DNA of 10,031 nucleotides from Bacteroidales bacterium (lineage in GTDB: Bacteria > Bacteroidota > Bacteroidia > Bacteroidales > UBA4181), in NCBI GenBank assembly GCA_031287245.1, contig JAITTD010000117.1, positions 1 to 10,031 on the forward strand, in the 5' to 3' direction. The position numbers were made by a program, and so were the translations under genes. The notes beneath the pieces are model-generated. The model did no database searches. It saw nothing but the letters and a program-made list of their open reading frames with translations, and was not told where the DNA came from. This document shows positions 6,366 to 10,031 of this stretch, piece after piece; position 1 is the first letter of the stretch; each line of letters begins with the position of its first letter.

Positions 6366-6896
6366 TTACCAACTTGAAAAAGCGGCATTGAAAATGTCGT
6401 CCATCAATTCTACCAGAATCTCGTCAACGGCAGTGTTTTCAATGGATGAAAAGCCGGTGCCGGTAGTATATTCGTAGAAACGCGAGAATGATTTTTCAAA
6501 ACTGTTTTCCGGTTTCACCTCGTTGGTGAATTTAATTTTTACAGTCACCGTGAGACGGTCTTTGGCTGCCATGCCTGCTGCGGTAACGGATTGTGGCTGT
6601 ACATTGTATCCGGTTATCTCGCCTTCAAAAAGCACGTCGGCATTGCTGTTGACCAGATTGAGACTGCTGTTTGCCTGTATTTTATCTTTCAGCCCTTCTG
6701 TCATCAACAAACTTAGTCGCGGATTGACTATTTCCGCCCTGTTTTCAATGTAATTGACTTGGCAAGTCTTCGCAGGCGAAACAGAAGCGCCTGACATATT
6801 GAAAGTTACAGTTCCGCAAGAGCAAGGCAACACTAAAAATATTCCTATTGCCAAAATTCCCTTACATATATTATTATTCATCTTTTTCTTCTTCAT
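6366..6896 (-). CDS. lptE: LptE-like lipoprotein (LPS assembly family)
   Basis: A 176-residue protein (171 if the ATG at 6881 is used). A basic start and a hydrophobic stretch lead to PCSC; the second Cys (residue 27) is the likely lipidated residue, with Ser at -1. The mature protein resembles the Bacteroidota LptE family: FNMSGASVSP after the lipobox, then alternating strands with ITGYNVQPQSVTAAGMAAKD and RLTVTVKIKFTN, and a C-terminal helix (VDEILVELMDDIFNAAFSSW). In known systems LptE plugs the LptD barrel and helps insert lipopolysaccharide in the outer membrane; that role here is inferred from family. The gene overlaps the 3' end of the sigma-54 activator gene by 23 bases (8 if started at 6881), which suggests translational coupling. 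A regulator-LptE pair is, to my knowledge, a recurrent arrangement in this phylum. lptD itself is not in the window. Confidence 0.8.
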   Translation of the reverse strand: MKKKKMNNNICKGILAIGIFLVLPCSCGTVTFNMSGASVSPAKTCQVNYIENRAEIVNPRLSLLMTEGLKDKIQANSSLNLVNSNADVLFEGEITGYNVQPQSVTAAGMAAKDRLTVTVKIKFTNEVKPENSFEKSFSRFYEYTTGTGFSSIENTAVDEILVELMDDIFNAAFSSW

Positions 6897-8040
6897 CCAG
6901 ATTATATTCCTTGATTTTACGGTAGAGGGTTCTCTCCGAAATTCCTAATTCTTTGGCGGCGTTGCGGCGGCGTCCTCTGCATTTTTCCAGCGCTTTTTGT
7001 ATCAAATCGGCTTCTCTGTCGGATATCGACAAGGATTCATCCTTTATTTCCTGCGTGTCTATGATTTCCGGTTCCTGTACCGTCATAGGTTCGCGATTGG
7101 GCATCATTTCCACGTAGTTCTGCGCTGCCACCAAGCGTTTCAGATCGTTGACATCATTGCGCATATCAAACAGGATTTTGTACAGTATTTCCCGCTCTGA
7201 CGCAAATGATTTTTCGTTGTCGTCCTTATTATATAAGGCAGGCAGGTTGCTTGACATTTGTTCCGGCAGGTATTGCTTCAATATTTCTGCATTGATAGTG
7301 CGCTGGTGCTCAATGATGGATATTTGCTCGGTGATATTTTTCAACTGTCGGATATTGCCGGGCCAATAGTAGGCTGCCATGCTGTGTTGCGCATCTTCCG
7401 TGAGTTGTATGGCGGGCATACGGTATTTTTCGGCGAAATCTGCTGCAAATTTTCTGAATAAAAGGTAAATGTCCTCCTTGCGTTCGCGCAATGGCTGAAT
7501 GAAAATGGGCACCGTATTGAGGCGGTAAAACAAGTCTTCGCGAAATTTTCCGCGCATGATGGCTTCGGAAATATTTACATTGGTGGCGGCAATGACGCGC
7601 ACGTTGCTTTTCAACACTTTGGTGCCGCCTACTTTGATAAATTCGCCCGTTTCAAGCACGCGCAGCAGGCGCACTTGCGTAGGCATGGGCAAGTCTGCCA
7701 CCTCGTCAAGAAAAATCGTACCGCCGTCAGCCCCCTCAAAATAGCCCTTTCGGTTGTCGGTGGCTCCGGTGAATGAGCCTTTCTCGTGTCCGAAAAGTTC
7801 CGAATCAATCGTACCTTCTGGAATAGCGCCACAGTTGACTGCCAGATACACGCCATGTTTGCGGGCGCTGTTCTGGTGGATAATTTGTGGGAAAACCTCT
7901 TTGCCCACGCCGCTTTCGCCGGTAATAAGCACTGACAAATCGGTGGCTGCCACCTGCATGGCAATGTCGATAGCCCTGTCCAATGCGGGTGTATTGCCGA
8001 TGATGCCAAAACGTTGTTTAATCCTTTGAATATCGTACAT
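6874..8040 (-). CDS. Sigma-54-dependent transcriptional activator without receiver domain (AAA+ plus Fis-type HTH)
   Basis: A 388-residue protein counted from the ATG at 8040; a GTG at 8058 is less likely because it lies in the promoter box. The AAA+ domain starts almost at the N-terminus. It has Walker A GESGVGKE (41-48), the sigma-54 contact loop GSFTGA (88-93; the usual form is GAFTGA), Walker B GGTIFLDE (106-113), AATN sensor I (151-154), FREDLFYRL with the arginine fingers (167-174) and WPGNIRQL sensor II (226-233). A variable linker (about 265-335) leads to a C-terminal Fis-type helix-turn-helix (about 340-380, RRNAAKELGISERTLYRKIK). No receiver, GAF or PAS domain precedes the ATPase, so activity must be controlled by expression, a partner protein or constitutively. 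Its 3' end overlaps the LptE-like gene. Target promoters cannot be told from here. Confidence 0.93.
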   Translation of the reverse strand: MYDIQRIKQRFGIIGNTPALDRAIDIAMQVAATDLSVLITGESGVGKEVFPQIIHQNSARKHGVYLAVNCGAIPEGTIDSELFGHEKGSFTGATDNRKGYFEGADGGTIFLDEVADLPMPTQVRLLRVLETGEFIKVGGTKVLKSNVRVIAATNVNISEAIMRGKFREDLFYRLNTVPIFIQPLRERKEDIYLLFRKFAADFAEKYRMPAIQLTEDAQHSMAAYYWPGNIRQLKNITEQISIIEHQRTINAEILKQYLPEQMSSNLPALYNKDDNEKSFASEREILYKILFDMRNDVNDLKRLVAAQNYVEMMPNREPMTVQEPEIIDTQEIKDESLSISDREADLIQKALEKCRGRRRNAAKELGISERTLYRKIKEYNLDEEEKDE

Positions 8041-8057
8041 TGAGATAATTTGAGCCA

Positions 8058-8089
8058 CAAAATTACGTTTTTTTTATGAATTGACCAAA
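8058..8089 (-). promoter_or_regulatory. Promoter of the sigma-54 activator-LptE unit
   Basis: Minus-strand -7 box TAATTTTG at 8058-8065 with TTTG at 8086-8089, 20 bp apart. The box ends 17 bases upstream of the chosen ATG. Its position argues against the in-frame GTG at 8058 as start codon. It lies back to back with the promoter box of the SGNH gene. Confidence 0.65.
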
Positions 8090-8097
8090 GACTTTTT

Positions 8098-8105
8098 TAT
8101 CTTTG
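8098..8105 (+). promoter_or_regulatory. Likely -7 box of the SGNH hydrolase gene
   Basis: TATCTTTG on the plus strand matches the TAnnTTTG consensus. A good -33 element at 19-20 bp is lacking; the TTG at 8081-8083 is only 14 bp away. The box overlaps the most upstream possible start codon (TTG at 8103), so translation probably begins further down. Confidence 0.5.
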
Positions 8106-8126
8106 CCGAGTTTTATTGAATCACCT

Positions 8127-9581
8127 TTGAAACCTTTTCATATTTTTGGATTAGGCGTATGCCTTGTGGCGGTCTTTTTTCTGATTTCATTATTTTTCCC
8201 TGCTAACGGGCTGAAAATAATGGGATATACCTTGTATTTTCCCAACCGATGGTGGCACACGGAAGAAACCATACCATATAAAAATGTAAACGAAATTATC
8301 GCTTCGGTGAGTATTGACGAAGATGCGGATACGCTGAATATGGCTAATGATAGCCTCGCCACGGACAGCACTAAAAAAGTGGCGTCGAAAATCGCGTTGT
8401 CCGACAGTCTTGCCTTCCGACATTCTTTTGAATTGCCCGACGGACAGGATACGCTGATGTATCCTTTTTTCAGGCGGATGCAAACGGCAGGAAAACTTAG
8501 CAAACCGATTCGTATCCTGCATTACAGCGATTCGCAAATCGAAAGCGACCGCATCACGGCGACCATCCGCAATTATATGCAAAAGAAATTCGGTGGACGG
8601 GGCTGTGGTTTCATCCCTGTGGTGCCTGCTTCCGACCTTTCGCGCTCGTTTCAGGGGGATGTGCCCGACAAATGGCAGCGTTTTTCCATGCACGACAGAA
8701 AAAAAGATTCGCTGTCCTCGAACCGTTACGGCATAGCGGGCGCTTTTTCGCGCTACGTAGCCACAGACGCCGCCGACACGGTAAGCCATATCGGACTGAC
8801 AGAAGTTGCTTTCGGCTATCGTTTGGCACGTTCCTTCACCCACGTCCGTTTTTACTATGAAAATACAAATCGTCCGGTGTCTGTTGTCGTCAATTACGCG
8901 GATACGCAGATGTTGAAAGCCGGAAAAGACGTGTCGTCGGCTTTGTGGCGGTTTGCAATGCCGCAGCGTTCGTTTTTTCTGGATTTAGCGTCCAATCCGC
9001 TGCCGGATGTGTATGGCATAACGCTTGACGGCGCATCGGGCGTGGCTGTGGACAACTTGCCCTTGCGAGGCAGCACAGGTATAGAATTTACGCAGATGGA
9101 CAGCAACCAACTGCAAAAAATGTTTGCCATGATGGATGTGGGGGCGGTCATCTACCAGTTTGGCGCCAATGTGGTAACGATGTATGGCGGAAAATCAGAT
9201 ACTTACGCCCGATTGATGGCGCAACAGTTGAAAACACTGAAAGCCATTTCACCCCATCTGCTCATTGTGGTGGTAGGCGTTGGCGATATGTCGCAAAACA
9301 GCCCCAACGGATATGTCACCTATCCGGGATTGAATGAAATACGCGAAGTGCAGCGAAAAACCGCCTTAGAGTGCGGTTGTGTATTTTGGGATTTGTACGA
9401 CGCTATGGGCGGGGAAAATTCCATGCCCGCATGGGTGCTTGCCGATCCGCCGCTGGCAAACAAAGATTTCATTCATTTCACCATCACAGGTGCAAAAGTG
9501 ATAGGTGAACTGTTCTGCCAAGCGTGGGAAGCGGAATATACAAATTTTTTTGTTTTGTCGCAAAAACAGGAGGCAAGATAA
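8127..9581 (+). CDS. Membrane-anchored SGNH/GDSL-type hydrolase
   Basis: A 484-residue protein counted from TTG at 8127 (MKPFHIFG). The frame is open to a TTG at 8103, but that lies in the promoter box; the first in-frame ATG (8223) would remove the membrane helix. Residues ~5-25 form one helix (GLGVCLVAVFFLISLFFPA), so the enzyme is probably anchored with its catalytic domain in the periplasm. Catalytic features: HYSDSQIESDRIT with nucleophile Ser136; FGANVV, probably the oxyanion Asn block; and KDFIHFTITG with Asp447 and His450. A low-complexity linker (about 55-95) joins anchor and domain. In Bacteroidota, related proteins often accompany MBOAT acyltransferases in O-acetylation of surface or cell wall polysaccharides; no such partner lies downstream here, where a convergent gene follows. 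Substrate unknown; esterase or acetyltransferase are both possible. Confidence 0.85.
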   Translation: MKPFHIFGLGVCLVAVFFLISLFFPANGLKIMGYTLYFPNRWWHTEETIPYKNVNEIIASVSIDEDADTLNMANDSLATDSTKKVASKIALSDSLAFRHSFELPDGQDTLMYPFFRRMQTAGKLSKPIRILHYSDSQIESDRITATIRNYMQKKFGGRGCGFIPVVPASDLSRSFQGDVPDKWQRFSMHDRKKDSLSSNRYGIAGAFSRYVATDAADTVSHIGLTEVAFGYRLARSFTHVRFYYENTNRPVSVVVNYADTQMLKAGKDVSSALWRFAMPQRSFFLDLASNPLPDVYGITLDGASGVAVDNLPLRGSTGIEFTQMDSNQLQKMFAMMDVGAVIYQFGANVVTMYGGKSDTYARLMAQQLKTLKAISPHLLIVVVGVGDMSQNSPNGYVTYPGLNEIREVQRKTALECGCVFWDLYDAMGGENSMPAWVLADPPLANKDFIHFTITGAKVIGELFCQAWEAEYTNFFVLSQKQEAR

Positions 9582-9695
9582 AACAAAACACGTGATGGTG
9601 ATATTTCAAGTTTACCTGTTTTAATTGTTTCTCTCGAACCAAAAATGCAATCGTGCGCGGGCAGTGATTTACTGAAGACGCCTGTGATATGCCAT
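9582..9695. other. Convergent intergenic spacer
   Basis: Between the end of the SGNH gene and the small minus-strand frame at 9696. I see no gene, no T-tailed hairpin for either direction and no repeat. Termination of the two converging transcripts is not explained by any visible intrinsic terminator. Confidence 0.4.
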
Positions 9696-9833
9696 TTATA
9701 TAAATACTAAAAGTCCGACTACTAAACCTATAATACTAACCCATATCACAAGTTTTAGTCCCAATTTAGACTGTTTCCGTTCTTCATTTTTATACAGATA
9801 TTTATTCAACTTGCATAGTTCCCGTTGTTTATA
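9696..9833 (-). CDS. Possible small single-helix membrane ORF or severed C-terminal tail
   Basis: Directly after the stop codon of the right-edge gene (TAA at 9834-9836) the same frame stays open for 45 more codons. It encodes a charged stretch (YKQRELCKLNKYLYKNEERK) and then one membrane helix (KLVIWVSIIGLVVGLLVFI) just before a TAA at 9696. There is no in-frame ATG; the best internal start is TTG at 9807-9809, giving 37 residues. Two readings are possible: a small tail-anchored protein with a non-ATG start, or the true C-terminal anchor of the upstream gene cut off by a nonsense mutation or base-call error. The helix pattern is too clean to dismiss, but expression is unproven. Confidence 0.35.
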   Translation of the reverse strand, partial: YKQRELCKLNKYLYKNEERKQSKLGLKLVIWVSIIGLVVGLLVFI

Positions 9834-10031
9834 TTACGTATCTCCATATTTTTGATAAGCGCCCTCCCATTCGGGGGTGTCGATGATTGACTCGTAGAGT
9901 GGCGGCGGAAAGCCTTCTGCCCTGCGGCGCAGGTAGTCTTTTTCCCTGTATGCATCGAACACATCGCCGGGTGGCAAGGGGCGGTTTTTGTCCATATACC
10001 ACACATACATGGAGTAATAAGTTTCGGGGAA
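9834..10031 (-). CDS. C-terminal fragment of a gene entering from the right, function unknown
   Basis: The last 65 residues of a minus-strand gene whose start lies beyond the window. It reads FPETYYSMYVWYMDKNRP, then LPPGDVFDAYREKDYLRRRA and EGFPPPLYESIIDTPEWEGA, ending YQKYGDT and TAA. The composition (Pro-, Tyr- and charge-rich, no low-complexity runs) and the GC-rich third positions are those of a real coding frame. An overlapping frame on the same strand (9806-10006) starts with ATG but gives a Thr/His/Cys-rich product without protein-like character and is best taken as its shadow. I do not recognise the family. Confidence 0.65.
   Translation of the reverse strand, partial: FPETYYSMYVWYMDKNRPLPPGDVFDAYREKDYLRRRAEGFPPPLYESIIDTPEWEGAYQKYGDT

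Noticed and set aside
7629..8060. A 143-codon minus-strand frame in another phase
   Set aside because: It is fully within the sigma-54 activator gene, whose AAA+ motifs fix the true frame.
8190..8843. A 217-codon minus-strand frame
   Set aside because: It lies antisense within the SGNH hydrolase gene, which has catalytic motifs and its own promoter box. The antisense product shows no family features.
9806..10006. A 66-codon ATG-initiated frame on the minus strand
   Set aside because: It overlaps, in another frame, the more protein-like partial frame at 9834-10031. Its product is rich in Thr, His and Cys without structure, as expected for a shadow frame.

Overview
The window looks like chromosomal DNA of a Bacteroidota bacterium, probably of the Bacteroidales. 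At least five places carry the TAnnTTTG -7 box of that phylum's promoters, four of them with a TTG/TTTG element 19-20 bp upstream. Ribosome binding sites are weak, signal peptides end in '-AQ' style sites, and the families fit: an Omp85-type barrel, a Bacteroidota LptE-like lipoprotein, a ThuA-domain protein and a SGNH hydrolase. Most of the window is ordinary housekeeping or envelope content. No CRISPR array, transposase, phage module or known defence system is visible.

Layout. 1-189: an imperfect inverted repeat at the left edge, then a good promoter for the first gene. 190-1551 (+): Omp85/BamA-TamA-like outer membrane barrel without POTRA domains. 1571-1747 (-): tRNA-Asp(GTC) with its own promoter and terminator. 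1748-2179: gene-poor stretch with a GC-rich structured part, then the first copy of a ~150-bp repeat. 2180-2692 (-): AT-rich five-helix membrane protein of unknown function. 2693-2954: spacer, then the second repeat copy, whose hairpin abuts the stop codon of the next gene. 2947-4062 (-): exported protein of unknown function. 4138-4434 (-): doubtful ORF, perhaps a gene remnant, running through a heptamer repeat. 4482-6295 (-): a two-gene unit, an exported ThuA-domain protein followed by an exported TPR protein, with a promoter just upstream. 6366-8040 (-): a sigma-54 activator without a receiver domain, overlapping an LptE-like lipoprotein gene. 8098-9581 (+): divergent promoter and a membrane-anchored SGNH hydrolase. 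9696-10031 (-): the 3' end of a gene entering from the right, with an in-frame continuation beyond its stop codon that encodes a single membrane helix.

How the parts relate. Nearly every product is predicted to be in or beyond the cytoplasmic membrane: barrel, LptE-like lipoprotein, ThuA and TPR proteins, SGNH hydrolase and two unknown exported or membrane proteins. The only clear regulator is the bEBP, translationally linked to the LptE-like gene. The most unusual structure is the pair of ~150-bp direct repeats bracketing one AT-rich membrane gene; it could be an excisable cassette, or simply a repeated 3'-flanking element that follows two successive genes. I found no convincing new multi-gene system.
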